Part shown: positions 17,735 to 28,274 of the stretch, in pieces | Position numbering within the stretch: position 1 is the first letter of the stretch | How the letters are laid out: each line of letters begins with the position of its first letter | From: Methanothermococcus sp. SCGC AD-155-C09 | Lineage (GTDB): Archaea; AGJL01; Methanococci; Methanococcales; Methanococcaceae | DNA length: 40,167 nucleotides | Direction of reading: 5' to 3' | Assembly (NCBI GenBank): GCA_019561555.1 | Contig: JAHEQB010000017.1 | Span: 1 to 40,167 of the forward strand | Notes under the pieces: model-generated | The model's database searches: none | Told to the model about the DNA's origin: nothing | Seen by the model: only the letters and a program-made list of their open reading frames with translations | Translations under genes and position numbers: made by a program

Positions 17735-18388
17735 CTATATTTCTTTATCCTTTGACATTCTTAGTGCAATAATATTGGCCAAAGAGGATATAACTAAACT
17801 ATTTCCCCCAACATTTATTCCATAGGTTATTGAATGTAGATTTAATGATTTTATACCTTCCAATACAATAGGTGTTGTTCCAATAGCCTGGAAGTCAATA
17901 AAAATAATAATAAACATTACCAATAATAACCATCTACCTTTAACAATATCTCCCTATAAAATAAAATATAGCATATAAAAATAATTGGTAGTATCCAATA
18001 AACTAGCCTAACTTCAAGGGAAATTAAATATATAATTAACATTATTAGGGATAGAATAAATAAATCCTTTTTCTTAGGCATATTATTTTTGTTATTTTCT
18101 GAAAATTTTATTTTTTTATTTGGGAAAAACAATCCATGCAAATATTAAAAGAATTGCAAAAAGAAGAACTACCAATGGAGATGTTTTTATAATAAAGGCC
18201 ATAAATGATATATTCCATTTTTGCCACAAAAAGAGGTTTTGAGGGTTGCCAATTGGTGTTAAGGTGGAACCTACATTAGTAGAGATGGCTTCAAATATTA
18301 TTAATTTAGAGAGGTCATTTTTTAATAAATTTTGCATACTTAATGTTAATGGAATAACTATAAAGAGAGTTATATCATAAATGAAAAT
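17735..18388 (-). pseudogene. Broken ArsB/NhaD/SLC13-type ion transporter
   Basis: Three minus-strand frames carry consecutive parts of one transporter. Frame 1 (about 18388-18116) reads YDITLFIVIPLTLS, then STNVGSTLTPIGNPQNLFLW, the conserved half-repeat loop of the ArsB/NhaD and divalent-anion transporter superfamily. A shift near 18130 leads to frame 2 (to about 17917), with two membrane segments. A shift near 17920 leads to frame 3, ending GINVGGNSLVISSLANIIALRMSKDKE, the second half-repeat motif. The N-terminal third is missing, cut at the 3' end of the neighbouring gene. Two frameshifts plus truncation make a working product unlikely. Sequencing error could explain the frameshifts but not the missing part. 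Confidence 0.85.
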
Positions 18389-19041
18389 TATATAATTTTC
18401 CCTTTAACCTTATCTATATCAAATTTTGCAGTGTCTGCAACAGACATAACTGCAATTACCCCCGCCTGAACTGGATCAGTGACTACCAAATCAGCCACCT
18501 TTGGAACACTTCCAAACATGTTTAGGGATATTATATGAATATCTGTTTTTTCTTTAAGTTTTTTTATGGCCTCAGTGATTTTTCCACCCATTAAGGAGCC
18601 TGCAAGAACTAATAATCCTACCCTTGGAAGTTTTTCAACTGATAGCACTGCATCTGCTATGTTTTCCTCTCCAACTACCGGCATTGTATCTATACTTATT
18701 CTCTCCCCTCGTATATTATGCCGATCTGCCTCAATTATGGCCCCAAGGGCTACCTGAGAAACCTGAACTCCTCCCCCAATTATTATTATTCTCTTACCAA
18801 ATATTTTTTTTAGTGTGGAATGAATTTCCACTTCCTTTATACCTTCCATATTCCTTATAGATTCTAAAAGGGATTTTTCATCAGATATATTTTCTATTTC
18901 CATATATATTAATCCAGAGCCCTCCTCCTTTATAAATTGTTGGGTGTAAAGTATATTTCCTCCAAGTTCGGATATTACTCCAGTTATTTTGTGCAATATC
19001 CCTATTTTGTTATGGGCCACCACTGTAAGTCCAATCTCCAT
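18388..19041 (-). CDS. ACT-domain protein of the DUF5612 family
   Basis: 217 residues. Residues 1-75 form an ACT domain (GLTVVAHNKIGILHKITGVISELGGNI...), a fold that usually binds amino acids and regulates. Residues about 85-217 match the archaeal DUF5612 region, with KRIIIIGGGVQVSQVALGAI, VLAGSLMGGKI and VVTDPVQAGVIAVMSVADTAKF. The protein is widespread in methanogens; the function is unknown, possibly a sensor of an amino acid or related metabolite. AGGGTAAAA precedes the ATG. The remains of a transporter follow directly, so the two may once have been an operon. Confidence 0.88.
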   Translation of the reverse strand: MEIGLTVVAHNKIGILHKITGVISELGGNILYTQQFIKEEGSGLIYMEIENISDEKSLLESIRNMEGIKEVEIHSTLKKIFGKRIIIIGGGVQVSQVALGAIIEADRHNIRGERISIDTMPVVGEENIADAVLSVEKLPRVGLLVLAGSLMGGKITEAIKKLKEKTDIHIISLNMFGSVPKVADLVVTDPVQAGVIAVMSVADTAKFDIDKVKGKII

Positions 19042-19352
19042 GTTTTTACCCTTTTAATAATTAGGTGTTAATATTTATATATTTATAATAATATAAATAA
19101 CATTAAAATAACTATAATTTAAATCAAAAATAAATAAAATAACTAATATTTATATTTTAAAAACTATTTATATAAATAAAATTATCAATGTTAAATTAAA
19201 ATAAAAATAGTAATTTTAATTTTAAATCCCAATACTGTCAAATAAAAAAATATTTATTAATAAGATACATATAAACATAATTCAATAAAAATTTTAAAAA
19301 ATTTATATATTTGTATTATTACATTAGTTTTAAAGTTTTAAGGGGGATAGTA
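19042..19352. other. AT-rich divergent spacer
   Basis: Lies between divergently transcribed genes. Nothing beyond A/T tracts is visible except possible TATA boxes for each side, such as TTTATATATT at 19301-19310 before the DUF2226 gene. Confidence 0.4.
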
Positions 19353-20579
19353 ATGGCTGTGCAAATAATAGAGGGCAATTTAGTAAAAATCGTGGAGGAG
19401 GGCGATGTAGATAAAATAATTAAAGAACTGCAGAATTTTAATGGATATTTAAGAATGTCCCTAAAAAAAGATGGTTACTTTGAAGAGGGATATATATTTC
19501 TAAGTAAAGGTTCAATTATTGGATACTGGTACAGTTATAGGGGCGAAGATATTTTTGGGAGTAGGGCAATAGATTACATAGAGAATATGAAAAATAGCAG
19601 GCCCATAGTTGAGATATATGAATACACTGATGAAAAATTAAGAATTATGATGGATCTCTTTAAAGAAATGTTTATAAAAAAGGAGACAATTGATAAGGTT
19701 GAATCTGAAAATGTTGAACTTACCTCTGATGATATAGATCCCACTCTTGAAAGTCTAAAGTACTACAATATAACCTTAACAATACCTGAGGGCAAACCTT
19801 TAAAGATGGATGCTGGAGAGAATTATAAAGAGTATTTAAAAGATTATAGACTGTTGGAAATATTTGGCAAGGAAGAGGGGGTATTTAGAAGGGGATATTT
19901 AGTATATCATGATAAAGAACCAATACTCTCTGCCTGTGAATATGGTGATAAAGTATTATTTAATAAGGATGCCTGTATAATAATTAAAAAACTATTAAAG
20001 GATCCTAACGTTGTAATTGATGTATATGAGTATGATATTGAGAAGGTAAAAATATTGATAGAATATTATCCTCAAATGATATTAAAAAAGGAAGTTGAAT
20101 CCTTAATTGATGATGTAGAAAAAGGGGATTTACAAGGCAGGAAGCAAGAAAAAAAGATAAAAGAGAATGAATATACAAAACCTTTAAGTAGGGAAGAATT
20201 ACTAAAGAAATTTAATATACCCCTCCCTGATGAAGAAATAATTGATGATATTGTTAAAGAAGCATTTACTCCCAGTCGTGAGGAGTTAGAAAACATTAAA
20301 AATGAGTTAATTGAAAAAATAAATGACTATTTAAAAACACATAAAGATATAAAGAGTTATGAAATATATTTAGATGTCTATTATGAGGATGAATATAAAT
20401 GTAAATGTAACATAAAATTAAAACCTAAAAGATTCTTTGGATTTGATATAATATATAGAGGTAGAAGTAAATCCTCTAAGGATGATAAAATTATACAAAA
20501 TATTAAGCGAAATATTATGGATATTATATCTGACTATCCATTGAACATAGATCCAATAATAAATATTGAAGTTAATTAG
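19353..20579 (+). CDS. DUF2226 family protein
   Basis: A 408-residue soluble acidic protein of the archaeal DUF2226 family. Two related segments of about 110 residues, each with an NxYLRxSLKKDGYFEEGYIFL-like or DYRLLEIFGKEEGVFRRGYLVY-like strand order, occupy residues about 10-110 and 135-245, suggesting a duplicated domain. A charged linker follows (about 250-275), then a C-terminal alpha/beta domain (about 310-408) with YEIYLDVYYEDEYKCKCNIKLKP. The function is not established. The ATG at 19353 follows AAGGGGGATA; the open frame extends 14 codons further with no ribosome site. It overlaps operonically with the next gene, 14 bp away. Confidence 0.85.
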   Translation: MAVQIIEGNLVKIVEEGDVDKIIKELQNFNGYLRMSLKKDGYFEEGYIFLSKGSIIGYWYSYRGEDIFGSRAIDYIENMKNSRPIVEIYEYTDEKLRIMMDLFKEMFIKKETIDKVESENVELTSDDIDPTLESLKYYNITLTIPEGKPLKMDAGENYKEYLKDYRLLEIFGKEEGVFRRGYLVYHDKEPILSACEYGDKVLFNKDACIIIKKLLKDPNVVIDVYEYDIEKVKILIEYYPQMILKKEVESLIDDVEKGDLQGRKQEKKIKENEYTKPLSREELLKKFNIPLPDEEIIDDIVKEAFTPSREELENIKNELIEKINDYLKTHKDIKSYEIYLDVYYEDEYKCKCNIKLKPKRFFGFDIIYRGRSKSSKDDKIIQNIKRNIMDIISDYPLNIDPIINIEVN

Positions 20580-20593
20580 GGGGTGTTATATTT

Positions 20594-21154
20594 ATGAGTC
20601 CTATTATAGTATTTTTTATATTTTTTTTAGTAGGTCTTTTTATTGGCATAATTATATGGACAATATACCGTGTTATAAAGGAAAGGGAAAAACAGGCAGA
20701 AAAAGAACAACTTGAAAATGAAATTGTAAGTAGTTTACTTGAATTAAAAAAACATACAACTTTGAATATTGGTGCAGAGTTGGATACTGATTATGGGGAG
20801 TTATCTAATAAATATGATTTAATAGAGGTCGCACTTGAAAACGAAGTGGTTAGTATAACCATAGCCAATGACGAGGGATTTCCTGTGATATCTACCCTTA
20901 AGGATCCTTATGAGGAATCTGCAAAATACAGTGCCCTATTTCAAAGTATTTATAAATCCTCAAGAAATAAACCTTCTAAAATATCTATTGAATATGATGA
21001 GAAGCATTATTTATATATTAAGCCTGTAGTTAAAAATGATATTAAATTATACGTTATTGTCAGATCCAATATTGAATTGGATCCATCTAGTGAAAGAAAA
21101 TTGATAAGGGAAATATTAAATATTTTGGACGAATATATTACATCAAACTCCTAA
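20594..21154 (+). CDS. Membrane-anchored roadblock/LC7-like protein
   Basis: 186 residues. One N-terminal membrane helix (about 4-26, IIVFFIFFLVGLFIGIIIW) is followed by a charged coiled stretch (27-50). A cytoplasmic domain of about 120 residues (ALENEVVSITIANDEGFPVIST ... YIKPVVKNDIKLYVIVRSNIELD) has the alternating strand-helix pattern of roadblock/LC7 or longin-like domains that bind small GTPases. That fold call is tentative. GGGGGTG at 20579-20585 overlaps the end of the DUF2226 gene, so translation is probably coupled. The pair may act together at the membrane. A guide RNA gene starts 8 bp after its stop. Confidence 0.78.
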   Translation: MSPIIVFFIFFLVGLFIGIIIWTIYRVIKEREKQAEKEQLENEIVSSLLELKKHTTLNIGAELDTDYGELSNKYDLIEVALENEVVSITIANDEGFPVISTLKDPYEESAKYSALFQSIYKSSRNKPSKISIEYDEKHYLYIKPVVKNDIKLYVIVRSNIELDPSSERKLIREILNILDEYITSNS

Positions 21155-21161
21155 TTTTTAA

Positions 21162-21236
21162 GGCAGATGATGAGGTTATCCCCGGCTGATAATGATGAGA
21201 AAAATATAATATGTAAAATATATATAATCTGATGCC
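21162..21236 (+). ncRNA. Box C/D guide sRNA
   Basis: All canonical elements are in order: terminal stem GGCA (21162-21165) with TGCC (21233-21236), box C ATGATGA (21167-21173), a 12-nt guide (21174-21185), box D' CTGA (21186-21189), box C' ATGATGA (21192-21198) and box D CTGA (21229-21232). The guide GTTATCCCCGG is complementary to CCGGGGATAAC, a near-universal 23S rRNA sequence at the peptidyl-transferase centre (E. coli about 2442-2452). By the N+5 rule the methylated residue would correspond to G2446. The C'-D interval is 30 nt, longer than the usual 12 and A/U-only, so the second guide may not work. It follows the upstream gene by 8 bp and may be processed from that mRNA. Confidence 0.85.
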
Positions 21237-21315
21237 ATTTATTTTTTAATAATATTAATTTATTTATTTGAATATATGGATTAATTTATTTAAAAAATAA
21301 TAAAATATAAATTAA

Positions 21316-21540
21316 TTACAATCTTTCAGCAAAGGCAAATTTCTCTTTTACTGAGGTTATTTTGATTGTAAGTGTTTCTCCCTTAGTAGTATTTGGGACG
21401 AAAATAACAAAACCCTCGATTCTTGCTATTCCGTCACCTCCCCTACCCACATCTTCAATAGTTACATCATATTCTTTTCCTTCAACTACAGGAACATTTC
21501 TATTATTTTGCTTATATTCACCAAAAGCCATTTTATTCAC
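21316..21540 (-). CDS. TRAM domain protein
   Basis: A single TRAM domain (residues about 18-74: EYDVTIEDVGRGGDGIARIEGFVIFVPNTTKGE...) with a short basic/polar N-terminal tail. Small stand-alone TRAM proteins of 65-75 residues are abundant in methanogens and bind RNA; related proteins have been described as RNA chaperones that help at low temperature. GGTGAATAAA precedes the ATG. It is probably monocistronic: 144 bp separate it from ribC. Confidence 0.93.
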   Translation of the reverse strand: MNKMAFGEYKQNNRNVPVVEGKEYDVTIEDVGRGGDGIARIEGFVIFVPNTTKGETLTIKITSVKEKFAFAERL

Positions 21541-21684
21541 CTAAGTATTAAATGTATTTATTTTTATTTACCATATTCCATGGTTAATAATACCTTAATT
21601 TTATAGTATATAAACCTATCCATTGTTTAATATTTAAAACAATAGAATAATAATTATTCTTTAATATCCAACCTATTAAATTCA

Positions 21685-22170
<486 letters not shown>

Positions 22171-22179
22171 CTATTTATT

Positions 22180-22860
22180 TTATTTATTGTTCTTTTCTAA
22201 GTAGTAATTTATAATATCCTCTCCATTTAGATATATTAAATTCCTTTTTTCGGCATATTTTTTTGATTCACCTTTACTCATTGCAAATCCATCCTCCCCC
22301 ATCATTTCACAGATTGTGGTTACTGGTGTTAAATTGGCCAACTCTGCAAGGGCAACAGTCATTTCTGTATGTCCCCTTCTATTTTTTACAAGGCCCTCTG
22401 AGGCCTTTAATAAAATAACATGCCCTGGAGATCTAAATTCCTTAGTGAAATCACTAAATCTCTTTTCAATACATAGGTCTGCAAATTTTTTTATGGTATA
22501 GGCCCTATCATTATCTGTAATGCCTGTAAATGTGTTTCTATGGTTTATTGTGATTGAAAATGAAGATTTTTCATCATAGGGTATGTCATCTGGATAAAGT
22601 CCCTTTAAAATTGGATACTTCTCTGAGGCATGGTTTAGAATATCCACCATAAAGGGTATTCCTATAATTTTACAAAGATCAGGATGTATTGCAGTGCATA
22701 TTAATCCACCGCCATCCTTTCTCATAGTTTTTATGTGTGTCGGGGTTATTTTTTCAGAGGCCACTACCATATCAACTTCTCCTTCCCTATCATCACTATC
22801 ATAAACTAATATCATTTTTCCATTTTTTAAATCCCTTATGGCTCTTTCAAGGATGTTCAT
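22180..22860 (-). CDS. ribB: 3,4-dihydroxy-2-butanone 4-phosphate synthase
   Basis: Converts ribulose 5-phosphate to 3,4-dihydroxy-2-butanone 4-phosphate and formate, supplying the four-carbon unit of lumazine. A single-domain RibB of 226 residues with no fused GTP cyclohydrolase II, as in methanogens. Metal/substrate motif [12 protein letters not shown] (21-32), then [15 protein letters not shown] (about 49-63), a flexible loop with [15 protein letters not shown], and [15 protein letters not shown] (about 161-175). GGTGAATAA precedes the ATG. First gene of the ribB-ribC unit. Confidence 0.96.
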   Translation of the reverse strand: MNILERAIRDLKNGKMILVYDSDDREGEVDMVVASEKITPTHIKTMRKDGGGLICTAIHPDLCKIIGIPFMVDILNHASEKYPILKGLYPDDIPYDEKSSFSITINHRNTFTGITDNDRAYTIKKFADLCIEKRFSDFTKEFRSPGHVILLKASEGLVKNRRGHTEMTVALAELANLTPVTTICEMMGEDGFAMSKGESKKYAEKRNLIYLNGEDIINYYLEKNNK

Positions 22861-23336
22861 TTATTCACCTTTTTTCATGTATTTTTAATAATATTTAATA
22901 AAAATGAATATATGTTAATTAATAATTATATGTTAATTATTATAATATATATGTATGGCTATAATCTATTAGATAATTTAAATCTTTATTTTATATTAAT
23001 TTATAACCTTAAAAAATTAATGCTAAACTAACAATAATCTTAATTCTTTTTAAAAATCTAAAAAAATAATAAATATTACAAAATTATATAAAAATAAAAA
23101 ATAACACTAAGAATAAAGAATAACTAAATAAAATAGAAAAACTAAATTTTAAAATAATTAAAGAGCAAGTACCATAATAAAAATAGAAATTCCTTAATTA
23201 CCGATTTAAAGAATTTTTATATATCACTAAAAATATACAATTATCAGATATAAATTTAACACAAAATTATACATTGCCAGATAAATTTAAAACCATAAAT
23301 AAATTAAAGTTTTCATAGAAAAATAAAGGTGAAATT
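22861..23336. other. AT-rich divergent spacer, ribB/sucC
   Basis: 476 bp between divergent genes. No gene, tRNA or clear repeat core is seen. A weak trace of a repeat (AAAAATAGAAATTCCTTAATT) lies near 23178-23200. Confidence 0.4.
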
Positions 23337-24428
23337 GTGAAATTACATGAGTATGAGGCAAAAAATATATTTAAAAGTTATGGAATACCCATTCCAGAGG
23401 GGTATGTGGCATCAGGAGAAATTAAGGAGGTAAAAAAACCTGTTGTAATAAAGGCCCAGGTTTTAGTAGGGGGAAGGGGCAAATCAGGAGGGATATTATT
23501 TGCCGATACTTTGGAAGAAGCCAACAAAAAAATTAAGGAGTTGTTAAACAAGGAGATAAAGGGAGAAAAAGTAGAGAAGGTTCTTGTTGAGGAAAAACTA
23601 CCTATAAAAAAAGAATATTATTTAGGTATTGTAATTGATAGAAAGGAAAAAAAGCCATTAATACTATTCTCAACAGAGGGAGGAGTGGATATTGAAGAGG
23701 TTGCCCAAAAAAGTCCTGAAAAAATAGTAAAATACCATATGGATCCCCAAAAGGAATTTTTGCCCTATCTTGCCAGAAATATGTTAAAGGAAATAAACAT
23801 CCCCTCTGAGGAAATACCTAAGGTTGCAGATATAATCTATAAATTATACAAAGTATTCAAAGAAATGGATGGCACCCTTGTGGAAATAAATCCCCTTGTA
23901 ATTACAGAGGATGGAAGGATATTGGCAGCAGATGGAGTATTAAATGTAGATGATGATGCCCACTATAGGCATGATTACAGTAAATTTGAGGAATTTAATA
24001 GGATAAATAATTTTGAATTTGCCTATGTGGAACTTGATGGTAATATTGGAGTAATTGGCAATGGTGCTGGCCTTACCCTTGCAAGTATGGATATAGTAAA
24101 GGAATATGGTGGCGACCCTGCATGTTTTTTGGATATTGGAGGAGGTGCCGATGAAAGGGTTGTTAGAAAGGCCATTGAAAAGATCCTTGAAAATAAGAAT
24201 GTATATGGTATATTCATAAATATATTGGCAGGAATTACCAGATGTGATGAGGTTGCAAAGGGTATTGTTGAGGCTTTAAAAAGACATCCCAATGTAAAGT
24301 TCTCAGTTAGAATGATGGGAACCAATGAGAATGAAGGAAGGAAAATATTAATTGAAAATAATATTCCCTTTGAAAAATCCATGGAGGATGCTGCTAAAAA
24401 GTTGGTAGAAATGGTAAAGGGCTGTTGA
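23337..24428 (+). CDS. sucC: Succinyl-CoA ligase (ADP-forming) beta subunit
   Basis: Beta subunit of the alpha2beta2 enzyme that interconverts succinate + CoA + ATP and succinyl-CoA, a step of the partial reductive TCA pathway that methanogens use for 2-oxoglutarate. The N-terminal ATP-grasp domain begins LHEYEAKNIFKSYGIPIPEG; KAQVLVGGRGKSGGI (about 34-48) and LVEINPLVITEDG (about 180-192) are the nucleotide and metal-binding parts. The C-terminal CoA-ligase domain has GNGAGLTLASMDIVKEYGG and FLDIGGGAD. Length is 363 residues. The start is GTG, after GGTGAAATT. The alpha subunit (sucD) is not adjacent, so the subunits are unlinked here. Confidence 0.96.
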   Translation: MKLHEYEAKNIFKSYGIPIPEGYVASGEIKEVKKPVVIKAQVLVGGRGKSGGILFADTLEEANKKIKELLNKEIKGEKVEKVLVEEKLPIKKEYYLGIVIDRKEKKPLILFSTEGGVDIEEVAQKSPEKIVKYHMDPQKEFLPYLARNMLKEINIPSEEIPKVADIIYKLYKVFKEMDGTLVEINPLVITEDGRILAADGVLNVDDDAHYRHDYSKFEEFNRINNFEFAYVELDGNIGVIGNGAGLTLASMDIVKEYGGDPACFLDIGGGADERVVRKAIEKILENKNVYGIFINILAGITRCDEVAKGIVEALKRHPNVKFSVRMMGTNENEGRKILIENNIPFEKSMEDAAKKLVEMVKGC

Positions 24429-24439
24429 TGTATTATATG

Positions 24440-24535
24440 ATTTAATTAGGAATGCAGTAGTCTTAGGAGGATTATTTCCTCTCAGTGCTTAGGAGTTTTA
24501 GGAATTATAGTCAGGAACAAAATTTTCTAAACCTA
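24440..24535 (+). repeat. Dispersed element fragment after sucC
   Basis: CCTCTCAGTGCTTAGGAG (24479-24496) is the family core without the usual left half, and a terminus-like TATAGTCAGGAACAAAAT follows at 24508. It looks like a fragment joined to the edge of another degenerate copy. Confidence 0.55.
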
Positions 24536-24716
24536 CAATTTACAATATAAAAAATAAAAAAATAATTAAAAAAATTAAAAATATAAAATAATAAAAAATA
24601 TGTGATAATAAAATAATCAAAATACTCAAGATAAAAGAAAAATAAAATATTTAAAAAAAATAAATATTATAAAATTATATAAAAACAAAAAATAATACTA
24701 AAGAATAAAGAACAAT

Positions 24717-25066
24717 TATAGTCAAGAACATAATTTTTTAAACCCTATATAATATAAAAAATTAAAAATTAAAAATATAAAAAAATAAGATTAAAATACC
24801 TAAAAAGAATAATAAAATTAATCCAAATCTTAAATTAGATGGAAAATAAAATACTTAAAGATATAAGAGAAAAAACAAAATATTTAAAGGAATAAAGAAA
24901 AATAAATACCTAAAAAGTAGAAATAGGGTAGAATGTGAATACTTAAAAAGTAGAAGTCCCACACTACTGCCCTCTTTCCAACACCCCTAAGCACTGGAGG
25001 TGTAGGAGAAATTCTTTAAGTAATACTATATCTATAATAAGTTTAAAATATTATGCCTAAATATGA
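24717..25066 (-). repeat. Dispersed element, full-length copy before carB1
   Basis: Starts TATAGTCAAGAACATAAT (24717). The core CCTAAGCACTGG is at 24986-24997 within ACACC/GGTGT, and the far end AATAAGTTTAAAATATTATG is near 25036-25055. About 350 bp, with internal duplication of ACTTAAAAAGTAGAARTMCC segments (24905-24960). With the fragment before it, this fills most of the spacer 24429-25296. Confidence 0.75.
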
Positions 25067-25296
25067 TAAAAAAATATTTACTTTTTATTATTTGCTTTTT
25101 TTAATATTTTAAAATCTTAAACTTCTATTTTTATATTAATTTTCTTTATTTTTTTATTTTTTATTTTATTTTTATATTATTTATTAATTTTTTTAATAAT
25201 TTTTATACTATATAAATAGTTTTGTTTGAACTAAATATTTAAATAATTAATACTCAAATATTTAAAACATAAAAAAATAAAATAACAGGTGGAATT

Positions 25297-26736
25297 TTGA
25301 AGAGAGAAGATATTCAAAAGGTAATGATATTGGGCTCTGGTCCCATCATAATAGGTCAGGCGGCAGAGTTTGATTTCTCAGGCTCTCAGGCGTGCAAGTC
25401 CTTAAGGGAAGAAGGCATATATACTATTTTAGTGAATTCCAATCCTGCAACAATTCAAACTGATACTGATATTGCAGATAAGGTTTATCTTGAACCCCTT
25501 GATGCCAAGATTGTGGAAAAGATCATAGAGAGGGAAAGGCCAGATGCCATACTTCCAACAATGGGGGGACAAAGTGGATTAAATCTTGCCATAGATTTAC
25601 ATAGTATGGGTATTTTGGAAAAGTATGATGTGGAATTACTTGGCTCAAATGTGGAGGTAATAGAGACCTGTGAAGATAGAAAACTATTTAATGATGCCAT
25701 GAAAAGAATAGGAGAGCCTGTAACAAAATCCTATGCAGTAAATTCAATTGAAGAGGCACTTAAGGCTGTAGAGGAGATAGGATATCCTGTAATTGTGAGA
25801 CCTGCATTTACCTTAGGGGGGACAGGTGGAGGTATTGCCTACAATGAGGAGGATTTAAAAAGTATTGCAGAAAAGGGTCTTAAGTATTCCATTATTAATC
25901 AAGTTCTAATAGATGAAAGTGTCCTTGGATGGAAGGAGTATGAATATGAGGTAATGAGGGACAGTAAAAACAACTGTATTATAGTATGTAATATGGAGAA
26001 TATTGATCCCATGGGGATACACACTGGAGAAAGTATAGTTACAGCCCCGGCTCAGACCCTTAGTGATGAAATGCATCAAACACTTAGAGATGCTGCCCTA
26101 AATGTTATAAGGCATCTATCCCTTGAGGGAGGATGCAATATTCAATTTGCCGTTAATAAGGAAATGACAGAATATAGAGTTATTGAGGTAAATCCAAGGG
26201 TTAGTAGAAGTTCTGCCCTTGCAAGTAAAGCAACAGGCTATCCTATTGCTAAAATAGCCGCCAAAATAGCCGTTGGAATGACCCTTGATGAGATTAGAAA
26301 TGATGTAACAAAGGAAACCCCTGCAGTATTTGAGCCCACTTTGGATTATGTTGTTGTAAAAATACCAAGATGGCCCTTTGATAAGTTTAGAACCGTTGAT
26401 AGACACTTGGGAACTGCTATGAAATCCACTGGAGAGGTTATGGCAATAGGTAGGACCTTTGAAGAGGCCCTTCAAAAGGCCATTAGAAGTTTGGATATTG
26501 GAAGATATGGATTAATTGGTGATGGAAAACATAAGGATTACACCAATGAGGAAATCAATGATATATTAAAAAATCCAACTGATGAGAGAATTTTTGTGAT
26601 TGCTGAGGCCCTTGATAGGGGATGGACTGTTTCAGAAATATGCGAAATAACCAATATACATGAGTTCTTTATTGAAAAAATAAAGGGAATAGTGGATATG
26701 AAGAAGAAGTTAGAGGCTTTATCTGATTTGATATAA
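25297..26736 (+). CDS. carB1: Carbamoyl-phosphate synthase large subunit, N-terminal half (CarB1)
   Basis: First half of split CarB, which makes carbamoyl phosphate for arginine and pyrimidines from bicarbonate, ammonia released by CarA, and two ATP. It contains the carboxyphosphate domain: [29 protein letters not shown] (8-36), [14 protein letters not shown], the ATP-grasp region [21 protein letters not shown], and [31 protein letters not shown]. The protein ends at residue 479 inside the region equivalent to the oligomerisation domain. The start is TTG, preceded by AGGTGGA. The other half lies about 1.5 kb downstream on the same strand. carA is not seen. Confidence 0.96.
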   Translation: MKREDIQKVMILGSGPIIIGQAAEFDFSGSQACKSLREEGIYTILVNSNPATIQTDTDIADKVYLEPLDAKIVEKIIERERPDAILPTMGGQSGLNLAIDLHSMGILEKYDVELLGSNVEVIETCEDRKLFNDAMKRIGEPVTKSYAVNSIEEALKAVEEIGYPVIVRPAFTLGGTGGGIAYNEEDLKSIAEKGLKYSIINQVLIDESVLGWKEYEYEVMRDSKNNCIIVCNMENIDPMGIHTGESIVTAPAQTLSDEMHQTLRDAALNVIRHLSLEGGCNIQFAVNKEMTEYRVIEVNPRVSRSSALASKATGYPIAKIAAKIAVGMTLDEIRNDVTKETPAVFEPTLDYVVVKIPRWPFDKFRTVDRHLGTAMKSTGEVMAIGRTFEEALQKAIRSLDIGRYGLIGDGKHKDYTNEEINDILKNPTDERIFVIAEALDRGWTVSEICEITNIHEFFIEKIKGIVDMKKKLEALSDLI

Positions 26737-27513
26737 TAAAGAATATTTAATATAAAAGGCATAAAAATAAAAAATTAAGGAATAATAAAAAAATAATTAA
26801 AAAACTAATAAAAATATAAAAAATAAAATAAAATTTAATATAAAATTTGTTTTAAACATTATTATAAAATAAAAAATAAATAGAAAGAATAAAAAAATAA
26901 ATAAAAAAAAGAGTTTATAGGTTAATAAATATCCTACAGAAGAAGAAAAATAGAAAGATAGAACTCTAAAAAAAGATAGGGATTTTTAAAAGACATGCCC
27001 CATAAAACATCACTCTATAAGAATGTGCTAAAAAGCAAGCAGATCCAAGGGAGTGTGGATGAGGCCATTAATATCTAAAAATATAGAACAAAGAATTATA
27101 AAGATTTACTAAAATGGAAAAAAATAATTAAAAAAACCCAATAAAAAATAATTTAATAAAAATTTAATAAAATAATGATTAAAAAAAATAAAAAATAAAT
27201 AGAAAAAGAGTTCAAAATGGACTTATAAATATAAGGCATCTCTCAAAAAGGGTAATAAGATCAAAGGATAAAAAAACATAAGGATCTTTAAAAGAATTTA
27301 CCTTATGGGGTATCTCTAAGAGGAGAAGGTATTAAAAATAGCAGAGTTAAAGTTGCAAAAGGATCAAGACTAAAAAAATTCTAACTTTAAAAAAATTAAT
27401 AAAGTCCATATTATTTACAAGGGGGTTTTAAAGTTCTTAGGAATATAGATGTTTTTTAGGCATCCATAAATTTAACCTAAAATCCTACCTGTAGAACTTA
27501 AGGGAGAGAAATT
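26737..27513. other. Gene-free spacer with an imperfect direct repeat
   Basis: No gene. Two loosely similar units begin AAAAAGAGTT at about 26907 and 27207 and share GGATYTTTAAAAGA (26981-26994 and 27284-27297) at nearly the same offset, about 300 bp apart. The first can form an outer AGAGTT/AACTCT pairing. Base composition is purine-rich on the plus strand, unlike other spacers. The nature is unknown. Confidence 0.4.
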
Positions 27514-27813
27514 ATGAAAAATAGGGATAAAAAGAAGATTGAAAAAATAAAATCTATAATCATTAAGGTATTAAAGAAACATGATGTAAAGAAAGCAAGC
27601 CTTTTTGGTTCCATAGTGAGAGGGGAATCTACCGAGAATAGTGATATAGACCTGCTCGTTGAATTTGAAGGAGAAAAAAGTCTCTTAGATCTTGCTGGTT
27701 TGAAGATTGAACTTCAGGAATTGTTGGGGAGGGAGGTAGATGTTATAACCTATAGATCACTCCATCCCCTATTGAGGGAGAAAATACTAAATGAGCAGGA
27801 GGAGATCCTGTGA
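27514..27813 (+). CDS. mntA: MntA-type nucleotidyltransferase antitoxin
   Basis: A 99-residue minimal nucleotidyltransferase. The catalytic signature G32-S33-x10-D44-x-D46 ([18 protein letters not shown]) is intact, and a third acidic position is in EVDVITY (about 75-81). In characterised MntA/HepT pairs this protein inactivates its partner by adding AMP units to a tyrosine of HepT. GGGAGAG precedes the ATG. It overlaps the toxin gene by 4 bases (GTGA), so translation is coupled. It lies between the two parts of carB. Confidence 0.93.
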   Translation: MKNRDKKKIEKIKSIIIKVLKKHDVKKASLFGSIVRGESTENSDIDLLVEFEGEKSLLDLAGLKIELQELLGREVDVITYRSLHPLLREKILNEQEEIL

Positions 27814-28151
27814 AGAAAGATGTTAGAATATTTATAGAACATATATTGGAGTGCATTAAGTTAATTGAAGAATATACTGAAAATAAGACAGAAGAGGATT
27901 TCTTTGCTTCGATTCAACTTCAAGATGCAGTTATTCGCCGAATAGAAATCATTGGCGAAGCAATTAAAAATATTCCAGATGAGGTAAAAGAGAAGTATCC
28001 AGAAATACCATGGAAGAAGATAGCAGGTATGCGTGATCTCCTCATTCATAAATACTTTGGCATAGATCTGGAATTGACATGGAGGGTGGTTGTAAGAGAT
28101 ATTCCCGATCTAAAAAAGAAGATTTTAAAAGTAAAGGAGAAGGAGAGATGA
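27810..28151 (+). CDS. hepT: HepT-type HEPN ribonuclease toxin (DUF86)
   Basis: A 113-residue all-helical HEPN domain. The RNase motif R75-x4-H80-x-Y82 (RDLLIHKY) is intact, and Tyr82 would be the residue modified by the MntA antitoxin. Other family features are [18 protein letters not shown] (about 39-56) and [11 protein letters not shown]. It is expected to cleave RNA, possibly tRNA, when not neutralised. The start is GTG after GGAGGAGATCC, overlapping mntA. All key residues are present, so the system is probably functional. carB2 starts 123 bp later. Confidence 0.93.
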   Translation: MKKDVRIFIEHILECIKLIEEYTENKTEEDFFASIQLQDAVIRRIEIIGEAIKNIPDEVKEKYPEIPWKKIAGMRDLLIHKYFGIDLELTWRVVVRDIPDLKKKILKVKEKER

Positions 28152-28274
28152 AAGACTTAAGGTATAAAAAAATAAAAAATTAAAGGGAAAATTAAGATTA
28201 TAAGTTTAAGATATATAGAGTTTGACTATGATATTATTAATAAGAATTAAGGTTAATTTTAATAGGTGAAAATT

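Noticed and set aside
23337-24428. sucC as part of an alpha/beta operon
   Set aside because: No sucD frame follows or precedes it; the next gene downstream is carB1 after about 870 bp of repeats.
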